DNA from: Prosthecobacter sp.
Lineage (GTDB): Bacteria > Verrucomicrobiota > Verrucomicrobiia > Verrucomicrobiales > Verrucomicrobiaceae
Assembly: GCF_034366625.1 (NCBI RefSeq)
Contig: NZ_JAXMIH010000023.1
Location: forward strand, 496,001 to 560,000
Length of the DNA: 64,000 nucleotides
Direction of reading: 5' to 3'
This document shows positions 25,925-34,462 of this stretch, piece by piece (within the stretch, counting starts at the first letter, position 1; each line of letters begins with the position of its first letter). The notes beneath the pieces were generated by a model, which was not told where the DNA came from, did not search any database, and was given only the letters and a program-made list of their open reading frames with translations. Both the position numbers and the translations under genes were made by a program.

Positions 25925-27652
25925 CTAGGTCGAACCGGTGGGCTTCTCCATTTTCGTTTTCGGCGTCTCGGTGAGCATGTCTTCGAGGGCGGCACCAGCA
26001 GGGATCATGGGGAAGACGTTTTCGAGCTTGATGCACTCGGCTTCGATGATGCAGGGGCCGTCGTTGTAATCGAGGGCCTGCTGCAGGATGCGCTCCACGT
26101 CGGCCGGGCGGCGGATGTGGAAGCCCTTGATGCCGTAGGCCTCACCGAGCTTCACGAAGTCAGGGTTGCCGATGAGATCCACGCCGCTCTCGCGATTCTC
26201 AAAGAACAGCTCCTGCCACTGGCGCACCATGCCGAGGTAGCTGTTGTTCAGGATGATGATCTTGATCGGCAGCTTGTGGATCGCAGCGGTGGCCAGTTCA
26301 AACAGGGTCATCTGGAAGCCGCCGTCGCCGGAGATGGAGACGACCAGCTTGTCCGGGTAGGCGAGCTGGGCACCGATGGCCGCAGGGAAGCCGAAGCCCA
26401 TGGTGCCGGCACCGCCGGAGCTGAGCCAGTGGTAGCTGCTGTCATTTTTGTAGAACTGCGCGGCCCACATCTGGTGCTGGCCCACGTCGGTGGCGACGAT
26501 GGCCTTGCCCTTGGTGAGCTGATAGAGTTCATCAATGACCTGCTGCATGCGCAGACCGCCCTGCTTCTTGTAACCGAGCGGGAACTTCTTCTTGTAGCCG
26601 TCGAGATGGGCCAGCCAGTCTTCAGTGGGGAGTTTCTCGACGAGCGGCAGCAGATCGCTGAGCGCGGCCTTGGCATCGCCTTTGATCGTCACGTCCACTT
26701 TGATCATCTTGTTGAACTCAGCCGCGTCGATGTCGATGTGGATGAGCTTGGCGTTGCGGCCAAACATGTGCGGCTTGCCGATGATGCGGTCATCGAAGCG
26801 GGAGCCGACATTGAAGATGAGGTCGGCCTCGCAGATGGCTTTGTTGGCATAAGCGGTGCCGTGCATGCCGAGCATGCCGAGGGAAAGCGGATGTGTTTCT
26901 GGGAACACGCCTTTGCCCAGCAAGGTCGTGGTGACCGGGCAGCCAATGGTTTCAGCCAGCGTGAGCAGTTCCTTGTCGGCACGGGCGATCATCGCTCCCT
27001 GACCGGCGAGGATCACGGGGCGCTTGGCTTGGGAAATGAGGCGCGCGGCTTCTTTAATACCAGCCTGATCAATCTTGAAGTTCTCTTCGGGATGGTAGCC
27101 GGGCAGATCCATCGGCTCGTCAAACGTGCCGGTGAAGGGCCCTTGGCTGATGTCCTTCGGAATGTCGATCAGCACCGGACCCGGACGGCCCGTGGTGGCG
27201 ATGTGGTAGGCCTCCTTGGCGACGCGGGGCAGCGCGTTCGTCTGCTTGACGAGGAAGTTGTGCTTCACGACGGGGGCCGTGATGTTGAAGATGTCGGCTT
27301 CCTGGAAAGCATCCTTCCCAAGCATCCAGGTGACCTGCTGGCCGCAAAGGATGATCATGGGCACGCTGTCCATCTGCGCGGTCATGATGCCGGTGACGGT
27401 GTTGCCAGCCCCAGGGCCGGAGGTGACGAGAACGACGGCCGGCTTGCCGGTGGCGCGCGCGTAACCGTCCGCCATGTGAACAGCACCCTGCTCATGGCGG
27501 ACGAGAATGAACTTCATGTCCGTCTTCACGGTCTGGAGGGCGTCAAAGATCGGGATGGCCGCGCCACCGGAGTAGCCGAAGACGTACTCGATGCCGAGAT
27601 CGGCGAGGGTTTTGATGAGCGCCTGCGCGCCGTCCATTTTTTGCTGGCTCAT
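25925..27652 (-). CDS. ilvB: Acetolactate synthase catalytic (large) subunit
   Basis: 575 residues. ThDP enzyme making acetolactate/acetohydroxybutyrate for Val, Leu and Ile. It shows the N-terminal [32 protein letters not shown] with the catalytic Glu, and the ThDP-binding [16 protein letters not shown]...ILNN segment. The ATG at 27652 starts the conserved domain; an open in-frame extension of 31 codons upstream (to 27745) is rich in Leu, Val, Ile and Thr. The 39-bp gap to the methyltransferase is too small for a separate promoter, so the order ilvB-methyltransferase-ilvN is probably one transcript. Confidence 0.95.
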   Translation of the reverse strand: MSQQKMDGAQALIKTLADLGIEYVFGYSGGAAIPIFDALQTVKTDMKFILVRHEQGAVHMADGYARATGKPAVVLVTSGPGAGNTVTGIMTAQMDSVPMIILCGQQVTWMLGKDAFQEADIFNITAPVVKHNFLVKQTNALPRVAKEAYHIATTGRPGPVLIDIPKDISQGPFTGTFDEPMDLPGYHPEENFKIDQAGIKEAARLISQAKRPVILAGQGAMIARADKELLTLAETIGCPVTTTLLGKGVFPETHPLSLGMLGMHGTAYANKAICEADLIFNVGSRFDDRIIGKPHMFGRNAKLIHIDIDAAEFNKMIKVDVTIKGDAKAALSDLLPLVEKLPTEDWLAHLDGYKKKFPLGYKKQGGLRMQQVIDELYQLTKGKAIVATDVGQHQMWAAQFYKNDSSYHWLSSGGAGTMGFGFPAAIGAQLAYPDKLVVSISGDGGFQMTLFELATAAIHKLPIKIIILNNSYLGMVRQWQELFFENRESGVDLIGNPDFVKLGEAYGIKGFHIRRPADVERILQQALDYNDGPCIIEAECIKLENVFPMIPAGAALEDMLTETPKTKMEKPTGST

Positions 27653-27843
27653 GATGGTTTGGGTCAAAATTGCGATTTGGACGGTCAAAGTGGGGTTAAA
27701 AGCCAAAACAGCAAGGTGAAGTTTGGTCATTTTTGGATAAAACAAGTCATCATGCTAGTTGGTAGGGTGTAAAATCATGTTTTTATGGCCATAATGACCA
27801 AATTGGAATGTTTTGGTCAAAAAAGAGATTTGGCGAATATAGG

Positions 27844-28044
27844 TCAGTTCCACCACCAAAAAGCTCCTCCGGCCACGGCCAGCAGGATGAGCAAAATAAG
27901 GCAACCCGTCCCACAGCGTACCCATGATCGCCTTGCGTTCCGATCCCACTCTGACTCGCCGACTCTGGAATTTTCGGTCATTGATTTGTCTGCGGACCAG
28001 ATGGTCGCGAACAGCTCAATGATGGCGGCGATAAAGTCGGACAT
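27844..28044 (-). CDS. Small single-helix membrane protein
   Basis: 66 residues: an acidic/polar N-terminal two-thirds and a C-terminal hydrophobic helix (about 47-63, CLILLILLAVAGGAFWWW). No motif is recognisable. It lies on the minus strand between the PQQ-propeller protein and ilvB, with separate spacing from both. It is plausible as a gene because the start is clean and the helix is well formed, but the function is unknown. Confidence 0.55.
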   Translation of the reverse strand: MSDFIAAIIELFATIWSADKSMTENSRVGESEWDRNARRSWVRCGTGCLILLILLAVAGGAFWWWN

Positions 28045-28100
28045 ACTGCTAAGGAACAGGTTTCCATCAACGGATGGGGCATCCGCGTACTGTTGGCCAC

Positions 28101-29369
28101 CTACTTCTTGATCCGATACAGATTCGCCTCGGTACGGATGAGGAGATCGGAGCCGATGACGGCGTAGGAGGCGAGGGAGCGTTCGGCGAGATCGTTTTTG
28201 GCGAGGATTTGGAAGGTCTTGCCGGGTTTGACGACGACGCCGAGACCTTTTTCATCCTGAAGGTAGAGTTTGCCGTCGGCGACGAGTGGGGAGGCGGAGA
28301 TGGGGCCGGTGCAGCGTTCCTGGTAGTGGACTTGGCCGGTTTTGGCATCGACACAGGAAAGGATGCCGTTGTCGGCGATGAAGTAGAGTTCATCGCCGAT
28401 GACAACCATGCTGGGGTCGTGCGGGGCGGCTTTGTCGATGCTCCAGGCGAGATGCGTGGCGGTGACATCGCCTTTGCCATCCGGTTTGATGGCGAGGACG
28501 AGCGGTTTGTCGAAGCCGGTGCTGATGAAGATGAGGCCGTGGGCGAAGATCGGGCGCGGGACGACGGAATAGCCCTGGTCGTAGTTGAAGCGCCAGATTT
28601 CGGTGCCGTCCTTGGGGTTGAGAGCGTTCACGACGCCGCTGCCGGGAGTGATGAGCTGCTTCTGGCCGTTCACGTCGATGATGAGCGGGGTGCAGAAGGA
28701 GAACTTCTTTTTCGCCTCCGACTGCCGTGCAAAGGTCCAGCGCTGCTTGCCGGTGTTTTTGTCGAGCGCGATGACTTTGGGTGCGGTTTCGGCATCGGCA
28801 GAGAAGATGAGGAGGTCTTCAAACAGCACGGGGCTGCCGCCGTTGCCATGCACGGGCGAATACGCGAACTCCTGCGTGGCCCAGATGGATTTGCCGGTGG
28901 TTGCATCAAGGCAGGCGGTGCCAAGATGGCCGAAGTGGACATAGAGCCGACCATTTTCAAACACCGGCGTCGGACTGGCATGGCTGTTTTTGCGATGTGC
29001 TCGTGGTGCCGTGGCGGTGAAAAGTTCCACGTCCCAAACGGTCTTGCCGGTGGTGGCATCGAGCGAAATCACCCGAAGTGACCGATCCGCTGTGGCCTCC
29101 TCCTTGCCGTTCAGTGAGACAGCCGAAGTAAGGAAGATGCGCGTCCCAACGACCACAGGTGAAGACCAGCCAATGCCTGCCACGGGCGTTTTCCATGCGA
29201 CATGCGAGTTCGGGCTCCAAGTCAGCGGCAGATTGGTGGCGTCCGAGTGGCCTTGGGCGGCTGCACCGCGGAACTCCGGCCAGTCGGCGGCGGAGAGGTT
29301 GGCAGCAAGAGCCAGCGTGAGACTGGTGACGGCAAAGAGAGTGGGCTTGGAAATCATGCGGCGCTTCAT
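28101..29369 (-). CDS. Exported PQQ-like beta-propeller protein
   Basis: 422 residues: a signal peptide (about 1-32, ending ANLSAADW) followed by repeated beta-propeller blades. The start of the mature protein has WPEFRGAAAQGHSDATNLPLTW, a sequence typical of PQQ-like WD40 proteins from Planctomycetes and Verrucomicrobia, and repeated DAKTG/DATTGK...WxTQE words mark the blades. No quinone-binding motif is certain, so it is probably a structural or sugar-/protein-binding propeller in the periplasm. The start at 29369 begins the signal peptide; an upstream in-frame start adds nine residues. Confidence 0.88.
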   Translation of the reverse strand: MKRRMISKPTLFAVTSLTLALAANLSAADWPEFRGAAAQGHSDATNLPLTWSPNSHVAWKTPVAGIGWSSPVVVGTRIFLTSAVSLNGKEEATADRSLRVISLDATTGKTVWDVELFTATAPRAHRKNSHASPTPVFENGRLYVHFGHLGTACLDATTGKSIWATQEFAYSPVHGNGGSPVLFEDLLIFSADAETAPKVIALDKNTGKQRWTFARQSEAKKKFSFCTPLIIDVNGQKQLITPGSGVVNALNPKDGTEIWRFNYDQGYSVVPRPIFAHGLIFISTGFDKPLVLAIKPDGKGDVTATHLAWSIDKAAPHDPSMVVIGDELYFIADNGILSCVDAKTGQVHYQERCTGPISASPLVADGKLYLQDEKGLGVVVKPGKTFQILAKNDLAERSLASYAVIGSDLLIRTEANLYRIKK

Positions 29370-29414
29370 ACGAAAGATGGAGCGGTTGACGATCAAAAAT
29401 GATGCACCTGAGAT

Positions 29415-29675
29415 GATCCCGGAGGGATCGAAGATGGTAGCCGGGGGTCAACTCGCGAAGCGAGTGCCAACCCCCGGATTCATATCGCACATTCGTCTGC
29501 TCAAGGTCGCATGCCGGAGGTATGCGAGAGGCTTGGCATTCCCGGCGCTGACGAAGGAACCACAAACGCTGCTGGCATCCCTGCCGGGATGCGCCCTCGA
29601 AGGATGATTCGTGCGTTTCGGCATTCCAGGGGTCATTCGACCCCTGGCTACCGGCGGTGATCCCTGGCGGGATCG
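29415..29675. repeat. Interspersed element with inverted GATCCC ends
   Basis: This 260-bp block fills the gap between the propeller gene and cstA. It begins GATCCCGGAGGGATCG...GGTAGCCGGGGGTC and ends with the complementary set GACCCCTGGCTACCGG...GATCCCTGGCGGGATCG, so its ends are inverted copies. Internal palindromes include CTCGCGAAGCGAG and GGCATCCCTGCCGGGATGCG. No coding frame shows family signal. It resembles repeat units found scattered in verrucomicrobial and planctomycete genomes. Confidence 0.7.
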
Positions 29676-29677
29676 AA

Positions 29678-31828
29678 TCACGCCCCTTCCGGCAGCGCCA
29701 CATACGGCGCCTCATTCAGCACGATCTTCTTCGAGCCGCTGAGGAGCTTGATCCACTCGCGCAGGCAGCCGAGGAAGATGATGGCGACGGCGAGGAGGAA
29801 GAAGGCGGTGACGATGGTATCGACGGTGAAGTTGAACTGCTGGGCGGCCCACTCCTTCATTTCCGTTGGCGTGCCTCCACCGGCGATTTTGCCGGCGTAG
29901 AATTTGGTGGCGGAGATGAAGCCCATCTTGGGGTTGGCATCGAAGAGCTTGATGTAACCGGCGGCGAAAGTGACGCTCATGAGGAACAGCAGCGGGATGA
30001 CGGTCACGGCCAGGTAACGCGCCTTGCCCATCTTGATGAGGATGGTGGTGCCAAGGCAGAAGGCGATGACAGCGAGAAGCTGATTGGCGATGCCAAACAG
30101 AGGCCACAGCGTGTTGATGCCGCCGAGCGGATCGACCACGCCCTGATAGAGGAAGAAGCCCCAGGCGGCGACGAGCACGGCACTGGCGAAGACATTGGCA
30201 GGCAGGCTGCGCGTGTTGCCCAGCGGCTTCCAAATGCCACCGAGGAAGTCTTGCAGGATGAAGCGCCCGACACGCGTCCCGGCATCAATGGTGGTCAAAA
30301 TAAACAACGCCTCAAACATGATGGCGAAGTGATACCAGAACGCCATCCACCCCGGACCAAAAGCGCGTGCAAACATCTGCGCCATGCCGACGGCAAAGGT
30401 GGGCGCACCGCCGACACGGCCAAACATGGTCTTCTCGCCGATGTCGGCCGCCAGTTTGTCCATGCCGGCAACGGTGACGGGAAAACCTGCCGTGGTGATC
30501 ATCTGGGTCACGGCAGCAGCCTGGGAAGGATCGGTTTGAACGATCTTGGCGGCACCGGCATTGATGGCAAAGTACTCACCGGGCTGCAGCGCACACGCGG
30601 CGACAAGCGCCATCAGCGCGACGAGCATTTCCGTGATCATCGCGCCATAGGCAACGCTGCGGATCTGGTCCTCGCGGTCGAGCAGCTTCGGCGTCGTGCC
30701 GGATGAAATGAGCGCGTGGAAGCCGGAGATGGCGCCGCAGGCGATGGTGATGAAGACAAAGGGGAAGACAGTTCCCAAAAAGACGAGGCCCGTGCCGTCG
30801 ATGAACTGCGTGAGCTTCGGCATCTGCAACTCGGGAGCCACCCAGATCACCACCACGGCCAAAACGGCCACCGTGCCGATCTTCATGAAGGTGCTGAGGT
30901 AGTCACGCGGCGCGAGGAGCATCCACACCGGCAGCACCGAGGCCGCAAAACCGTAAATCATGATCGACCACGCGATGGTCTCGCCTTTGTAGTCGAAGAA
31001 GTGCTCGATGCCCCATTCCTTGAGGTTGCTCCCAGCCCACACACTGACAATCAGGCCGACAATGCCGAAGATGGTGATGTTTCGCACGCTGACTTTGAAG
31101 ATGGTATGACCGAAGCCCATGATGAAGGCCAGCGGGATCGTCATCGCGATGGTGAAGAGGCCCCAGGGGCTTTCGGCGAGCGCTTTGACCACCACAAGGC
31201 CGAGCACGGCGAGCAGGATCGTCATGATCGCCAGCACGGAAACCATCGCCACGAAGCCGACGAGGGGATTGACTTCTTCCTTGAGCATCTGCCCCACCGA
31301 TTTGCCGCCGCGACGAATGGACGCGAACATCACGATGGCGTCATGCACACCGCCGCCGAGCGTGGCCCCGATCAAGATCCACAGCATGCCCGGCAGATAA
31401 CCAAACTGCGCGGCGAGCACCGGTCCCACGAGCGGTCCTGGCCCTGCGATGGCGGCGAAGTGATGGCCGAAGACGACCCATTTGTTCGTGGGCACGAAGT
31501 CCTTGCCGTCCTGCTTCGTGTGCGCGGGCGTGGCGCGCTGACCATCCAGCACGAGCACCTTGGTGATGAGCCACTTGCTGTAAAAGCGATAGGCAACCGC
31601 GAACGAGCACAAACCGGCGACGACGAGCCACAGGGCGTTGATCGTTTCGCCTTTGTGGAAAGCGGAAAAAGCGACGGAACCGGCTCCGAGAGCGGAGATG
31701 GCGATCCAGATGAGAATTTTCAAGGGGGTGAGCCCAGGCGTAACTGGCACTCGATTGGGCCGAGTCGTGACAGAAAGGCTATTGTCGAGGATTTCGGCCT
31801 CAATGAGAGTTGGTGGTGGCTTTGACAT
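29678..31828 (-). CDS. cstA: Carbon starvation protein CstA family peptide transporter
   Basis: 716 residues with about 16-18 predicted membrane helices. The family signature region GPGPLVGPVLAAQFGYLPG (about 122-140) is followed by LIGATLGGGVHDAIVMFASIRRGGKSV; GTTPKLLDREDQIRSVAYGAM and IDAGTRVGRFILQDFLG are further CstA-specific segments. CstA proteins import peptides or pyruvate when carbon is scarce. The start at 31828 is the ATG before the conserved N-terminus. The gene is downstream of a double palindromic repeat and upstream of a repeat element, so it is probably transcribed alone. Confidence 0.95.
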   Translation of the reverse strand: MSKPPPTLIEAEILDNSLSVTTRPNRVPVTPGLTPLKILIWIAISALGAGSVAFSAFHKGETINALWLVVAGLCSFAVAYRFYSKWLITKVLVLDGQRATPAHTKQDGKDFVPTNKWVVFGHHFAAIAGPGPLVGPVLAAQFGYLPGMLWILIGATLGGGVHDAIVMFASIRRGGKSVGQMLKEEVNPLVGFVAMVSVLAIMTILLAVLGLVVVKALAESPWGLFTIAMTIPLAFIMGFGHTIFKVSVRNITIFGIVGLIVSVWAGSNLKEWGIEHFFDYKGETIAWSIMIYGFAASVLPVWMLLAPRDYLSTFMKIGTVAVLAVVVIWVAPELQMPKLTQFIDGTGLVFLGTVFPFVFITIACGAISGFHALISSGTTPKLLDREDQIRSVAYGAMITEMLVALMALVAACALQPGEYFAINAGAAKIVQTDPSQAAAVTQMITTAGFPVTVAGMDKLAADIGEKTMFGRVGGAPTFAVGMAQMFARAFGPGWMAFWYHFAIMFEALFILTTIDAGTRVGRFILQDFLGGIWKPLGNTRSLPANVFASAVLVAAWGFFLYQGVVDPLGGINTLWPLFGIANQLLAVIAFCLGTTILIKMGKARYLAVTVIPLLFLMSVTFAAGYIKLFDANPKMGFISATKFYAGKIAGGGTPTEMKEWAAQQFNFTVDTIVTAFFLLAVAIIFLGCLREWIKLLSGSKKIVLNEAPYVALPEGA

Positions 31829-31842
31829 GGCTTGGAAAGTAG

Positions 31843-31925
31843 CCCAGTTGCGCTGCAACTGGGGCAGAATTGGACTCTAAAAAGAAAAGGGCTAACTGAG
31901 GAGGGACCAGTTGCGGCGCAACTGG
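31843..31925. repeat. Paired CAGTTGC palindromes
   Basis: Two near-identical palindromes lie in one gap: CCCAGTTGC-GCT-GCAACTGGG (31843-31863) and CCAGTTGC-GGC-GCAACTGG (31907-31925), separated by 43 bp. They flank the gap between cstA and the ThuA-like gene and look like a two-copy member of an interspersed repeat family. Confidence 0.8.
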
Positions 31926-31930
31926 ACTAC

Positions 31931-32857
31931 TTACTTCTTCGCAGGCTTTGGCGGTGGAGGCTCGACGTAGGGCGGGTTGGTGAGCGCTCCGGGGGCGGTT
32001 TCTTTGAGGTTGGGATAGATGTCGGCTTGAACGTCGCCCAGCGCCCATTTCACGCCGCCGACGAGGATGTTTTGGAAGGTGGGATTGGTCCAAACGTCCT
32101 CGCGATGGCCCATGGCGGTGTACCATACGCGGCCATCGCCCTCTTTGCGTGCCCATGTGCTCGGAAAGGCGGGGCGTTCGTATTCTTTGCCGGTCATGGC
32201 TGGGGAGTCGATCACGCTGAGCACATGGATGTCAGGCGTGAAGTCTTTGAGCGAGTACCACTCTTCCTGAAAGCCGTATTCGGCTCCGACATTCTCAAAG
32301 CCGGGGAATTTGGGGTTGGTGACGGTGTTTTTGGCGACCTGCTGAGCGCCATGCTTGATGAACTCGCCGCCGATGAAGCGCACATAGGGATCAGCCTTGT
32401 CACCGTGGTTCAAATAACGCTCAGGGCCTTTTTTGGACTCGTTGTCGGTGTGGAAGGTGTCGCTGGCGGAGTGGGTGCCGACGAAGCCTTTGCCCGCTTT
32501 GACATAATCAAACAGCGCCTGCTTGCCCTCGGGGGACATCGGCGGCTGCTTGTCGGTGCCTTCGCTGCAAAGATCGCCTGTGGTGTAGAAAAACACGGCG
32601 TCAAACTGGTTCAGGTAATCCTTGCTGAACTTGGAGCCGTCCTTGGAGAACTCGAAGTCCCAGCCGTTTTTCGCGCCGAGTTCCAGCAACACTTTTTCCG
32701 CATGGCTGGGCTGGCCGTTCTTCCATGAGATGACGCTGTGCTCGAAGCCGCTGGATTTCGTGAAGAAGAGAATTTTACGCTTGGCGGGAGCGGCGGCGAA
32801 CGCGGCGACGCAGACGACAGCGGCAAGAACCAGAGGGGCGACGAGTTTTTTCAGCAT
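31931..32857 (-). CDS. Exported ThuA-domain protein
   Basis: 308 residues: a signal peptide (about 1-23, ending AAFAAAP) and a ThuA-like glutamine-amidotransferase-fold domain. Family landmarks are RKILFFTKSSGFEHSVISWKNG near the start, YVKAGKGFVGTHSASDTFH (including the conserved GxHsasDtf) and GGEFIKHGAQ. In the end portion RVWYTAMGHREDVWTNPTFQ matches the GH...W segment. ThuA proteins are linked to trehalose/disaccharide use and are very common in PVC bacteria. The C-terminal tail is proline/lysine-rich. It is transcribed toward cstA with palindromic repeats between. Confidence 0.92.
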   Translation of the reverse strand: MLKKLVAPLVLAAVVCVAAFAAAPAKRKILFFTKSSGFEHSVISWKNGQPSHAEKVLLELGAKNGWDFEFSKDGSKFSKDYLNQFDAVFFYTTGDLCSEGTDKQPPMSPEGKQALFDYVKAGKGFVGTHSASDTFHTDNESKKGPERYLNHGDKADPYVRFIGGEFIKHGAQQVAKNTVTNPKFPGFENVGAEYGFQEEWYSLKDFTPDIHVLSVIDSPAMTGKEYERPAFPSTWARKEGDGRVWYTAMGHREDVWTNPTFQNILVGGVKWALGDVQADIYPNLKETAPGALTNPPYVEPPPPKPAKK

Positions 32858-32936
32858 GGCGGGCGATTCTGGCGGAGCTTTGAAAACAAGGCAAGGCAGT
32901 GTTGCGTGCCTTGTCATTTCACAAGTGCGTAATACG

Positions 32937-33461
32937 ATGGCGGCGATGATGCGACTTTTCCTGAATCTTCTTCTACTGCCGCTGTGCGTGCTGCTCTGCC
33001 AATGTGGCTCCAGCGCCGGTAATCGCTGGGAGTACAAATATGCGCCGGGCAAGACCGCGGTCATCATCGGCGGCCGGGCCGTGCCGCCGGCCAATGCGCC
33101 GGCCGATGTGCTGCGGGCGATCACAGCGGGCAACCGCATCTGCACGAAACCGTATCGTCGCGGCGGCGGCCACGCCAAATTTGAAGACAGCGCGTATGAT
33201 TGCTCCGGCACGGTGTCGTATGTGCTGCATGCGGCGGGCGAACTCGACGAACCGACAGTTTCATCGGCTTTTCGCAGTTACGGCCGCAGTGGCAAGGGCA
33301 AATGGATCACGGTGTATGCGCGCAAGGGACATGTGTTTCTAGAGGTGGCCGGATTACGACTCGACACAGGTTACAGTGACGCCGACAGCGACGGTCCGCG
33401 CTGGAGCAGCCGTTCACGCCCCACGAAGGGGTATTCCATGAGGCATCCTTCCGGCCTGTGA
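32937..33461 (+). CDS. Putative NlpC/P60-like cell-wall peptidase lipoprotein
   Basis: 174 residues with a lipoprotein signal (VLLCQCGSSAG, cysteine near residue 23). The mature part has SAYDCSGTVSYVLHAAGEL, the usual catalytic Cys segment of NlpC/P60-like endopeptidases, and a later GHVFLEVAGLRLDTGY with the His. That pair suggests a cysteine peptidase acting on peptidoglycan stems, although the C-terminal catalytic residue is not obvious. The start is either 32937 (used) or 32949. It is divergent from the ThuA-like gene. A general membrane-linked hydrolase remains an alternative. Confidence 0.78.
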   Translation: MAAMMRLFLNLLLLPLCVLLCQCGSSAGNRWEYKYAPGKTAVIIGGRAVPPANAPADVLRAITAGNRICTKPYRRGGGHAKFEDSAYDCSGTVSYVLHAAGELDEPTVSSAFRSYGRSGKGKWITVYARKGHVFLEVAGLRLDTGYSDADSDGPRWSSRSRPTKGYSMRHPSGL

Positions 33462-33474
33462 TGATTTTCAAACC

Positions 33475-33945
33475 ATGATTCCCGCCGAAGCCATCGTCTA
33501 TCGCCCGAACGTCGCCGCCATCCTGCAGCGGGCGAACGGCGACATCTTTGTGGCCGAGCGCATCAACATTCCTGGCGCGTGGCAGTTCCCGCAGGGTGGC
33601 ATTGACGAGGGCGAGAACGCGGAGCAGGCGATGTTTCGCGAACTGGCTGAGGAGATCGGGGTGAAACGTGAGTTGCTGGAGATCGTGCAGAAGCGTGAGG
33701 GTTATCGCTATGCGTTCACGAAGGGGCGGCTGAAATACGGCATCTACGGCGGACAGGAACAGACATACTTTTTGTGCCGCTTCCTGGGAAAGGACACTGA
33801 CTTCAATCTCGCGGCCACCCACCAGGAGTTTGCCAGCTTTCGCTGGATCAAACCGTCCGAGTTTCAAATGGACTGGGTGCCGAAGTTCAAACGCCACGTC
33901 TATCGGCAGGTGATGCTGGATTTTTTTGGCATTGAGTTCGTGTAG
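33475..33945 (+). CDS. rppH: RppH-type Nudix RNA pyrophosphohydrolase
   Basis: 156 residues with one Nudix box: GGIDEGENAEQAMFRELAEE followed by IGV, matching G-x5-E-x7-R-E-U-x-E-E-x-G-U (about 40-62). The N-terminus YRPNVAAILQRANGDIFVAER and WQFPQGG are typical of RppH/Ap4A hydrolases, which remove pyrophosphate from 5' triphosphate mRNA ends and so start decay, or hydrolyse diadenosine polyphosphates. The start at 33475 is 13 bp after the lipoprotein stop. It converges on the PilZ-like gene with five bases between stops. Confidence 0.92.
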   Translation: MIPAEAIVYRPNVAAILQRANGDIFVAERINIPGAWQFPQGGIDEGENAEQAMFRELAEEIGVKRELLEIVQKREGYRYAFTKGRLKYGIYGGQEQTYFLCRFLGKDTDFNLAATHQEFASFRWIKPSEFQMDWVPKFKRHVYRQVMLDFFGIEFV

Positions 33946-33950
33946 CGCTC

Positions 33951-34358
33951 TCAATTCAACCCGAAACGCCGTAAACCCGGCAGCGATGGCTTGAACCAGC
34001 GCATCTTTGACCGGAACTTCGCTGCCTGCACGCATTCTCCAAGAGCTTGCTCCATGAGCAACGAAACTTCGAAGCCGGTCGAGCCATCGGTGCGGCGCAG
34101 TGGAGGACAGGCGACGACAAGCCCCTTCAGCATGACCCACTTCTGTCCCAACCCTGCCATGGCGTGCAGGGCTGGTGGCAGGGCGGAACGTTTGATGCGC
34201 ACCTGAACCTCGGCACCGATGTCAAAACGCTGGCGTGACCAGAAGACGAGGCCGCAGGCTGAAATGTCACAAAGCTCGACGATGGTCTGCCTGCCTCCGC
34301 TGGACGACTGGTTCTCGTTCGCGGAGGTTTCCTGCTGTTGCTGGCCGTGTTTAGCCAT
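33951..34358 (-). CDS. PilZ-like domain protein
   Basis: 135 residues. After a short Gln-rich N-terminus, IVELCDISACGLVFWSRQRFDIGAEVQVRI resembles the strand pattern and DxSxxG motif of PilZ domains, which bind cyclic di-GMP, though the RxxxR arginines before it are not clear. GRQTI could be the remnant. The rest is beta-rich. It might be a degenerate c-di-GMP receptor or a structural relative. The ATG at 34358 is chosen because it begins the domain region. Confidence 0.6.
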   Translation of the reverse strand: MAKHGQQQQETSANENQSSSGGRQTIVELCDISACGLVFWSRQRFDIGAEVQVRIKRSALPPALHAMAGLGQKWVMLKGLVVACPPLRRTDGSTGFEVSLLMEQALGECVQAAKFRSKMRWFKPSLPGLRRFGLN

Positions 34359-34462
34359 ACGAATCGCGGAATGACCGCGAAAGGAGGCGCAAGAGGCGCG
34401 GAAAGTCAAACGTGGAGAGCCGAGCGGGAGACGGTCATGGAGTCACGCAGGTCAAGAAGGCT

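Noticed and set aside
26117..27772. 551-codon plus-strand frame antisense to ilvB
   Set aside because: Composition is that of a codon-position shadow; ilvB is certain on the other strand.
30716..31825. Plus-strand frame over cstA rich in His/Asp/Arg
   Set aside because: Antisense to a membrane protein with strong family motifs.
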